A stretch of 5,335 bases of DNA. Source: Klenkia sp. (GTDB lineage: Bacteria; Actinomycetota; Actinomycetes; Mycobacteriales; Geodermatophilaceae). The notes beneath the pieces were generated by a model. The model was given only the letters and a program-made list of their open reading frames with translations. It searched no databases and was not told the origin of the DNA. Position 1 is the first letter of the stretch; each line of letters starts with the position of its first letter. This document shows, one piece after another, positions 4,851-5,335 of this stretch. The position numbers were made by a program, and so were the translations under genes. The stretch is from the NCBI GenBank assembly GCA_025966215.1, contig JAOPVM010000070.1, positions 1-5,335 of the forward strand, read 5' to 3'.

Positions 4851-5335
4851 TCACGCCTGGGGGGTGCTGGACTCCGCGGTCGCCTCGGCGGCGGGCTCGC
4901 CCGCGTTGGGGGCCTGCTCGGTCTCGGTGACGACCGGGGCGTCGGCCGCAGGGGCCTCGGCGGCGGGGGTCTCGGCAGCAGCGTCGGCCGGGACCGAGCT
5001 GTCGGCCGGCGCAGCGGCGTCGGCGCCCTGACCGCCGGTCAGCAGCTCCTTCTCCCAGTCGGCCAGCGGCTCGGCGGCCGGCGCCTGGGCGCCGTCCTCG
5101 CCACGACCGGCGTTCGCCTGCGCGGCGGAGCGGGCCATCAGGCCCTCGGCGACGGCGTCGGCGATGACCCGGGTCAGCAGGGCGGCGCTGCGGATGGCGT
5201 CGTCGTTGCCCGGGATCTTGTAGTCGACCTCGTCGGGGTCGCAGTTGGTGTCGAGGATCGCGACGACCGGGATGCCCAGCTTGCGGGCCTCGCCGACGGC
5301 GATGTGCTCCTTCTTGGTGTCCACGATCCAGACGG
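4851..5335 (-). CDS. rpsB: 30S ribosomal protein S2 (uS2), C-terminal part
   Basis: The 5' part of the gene lies beyond the right edge; 160 complete C-terminal residues are visible, reading [20 protein letters not shown] from the edge. This matches the conserved S2 signature, with E-x4-LGIP following, then [22 protein letters not shown], a classic S2 block that helps anchor the protein to the 30S head-body junction. The GTG at 5322-5324 is an internal valine, not a start. After the globular core ends near AVAEGL, a tail of about 95 residues follows. It contains a [10 protein letters not shown] element, then a long Ala/Pro/Glu/Asp/Thr-rich acidic stretch, probably disordered. Extended tails are usual in actinobacterial S2 but absent in E. 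coli S2. The gene is followed immediately by the strong hairpin and tsf. Confidence 0.96.
   Translation of the reverse strand, partial: VWIVDTKKEHIAVGEARKLGIPVVAILDTNCDPDEVDYKIPGNDDAIRSAALLTRVIADAVAEGLMARSAAQANAGRGEDGAQAPAAEPLADWEKELLTGGQGADAAAPADSSVPADAAAETPAAEAPAADAPVVTETEQAPNAGEPAAEATAESSTPQA

Overview
This window looks like ordinary housekeeping chromosome from a high-GC actinomycete. GC is about 70% or more by eye, third codon positions are almost all G/C, GTG starts are frequent, and the gene order rpsB-tsf-pyrH-frr-cdsA is the conserved actinobacterial block. A Geodermatophilaceae/Frankiales-like host would fit the protein flavour, but that is only an impression. No phage, transposon, CRISPR, tRNA or rRNA was seen.

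Layout, read from the right edge along the minus strand: the 3' part of rpsB (ribosomal protein uS2, cut by the window edge), tsf (EF-Ts), pyrH (UMP kinase), frr (ribosome recycling factor), cdsA (CDP-diglyceride synthase), then a SpoU/TrmH-type RNA methyltransferase. At the left edge lies the start of a further minus-strand gene of unknown function. Only one gene is on the plus strand: a small DUF952 protein between cdsA and the methyltransferase. It converges on cdsA with overlapping stop codons and diverges from the methyltransferase across 51 bp.

Functionally, rpsB, tsf and frr serve translation (30S assembly, EF-Tu recharging, post-termination ribosome recycling). pyrH makes UDP for RNA and cell-envelope precursors, and cdsA makes CDP-diacylglycerol for phospholipids. 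The methyltransferase probably modifies tRNA or rRNA. The block therefore couples translation capacity with nucleotide and membrane precursor supply.

The most structured non-coding DNA lies between the minus-strand genes. A 15-bp perfect inverted repeat sits between rpsB and tsf, a 17-bp-stem hairpin follows tsf, a 17-nt near-perfect palindrome lies just upstream of the pyrH ribosome-binding site, and an 8-bp hairpin separates pyrH from frr. None has a convincing U-tract on its 3' side. They may divide the cluster into partly separate transcription units by attenuation, termination or processing. I found no convincing evidence of a previously undescribed system. The best leads are these intercistronic structures, the orphan DUF952 gene, and the unassigned gene at the left edge.
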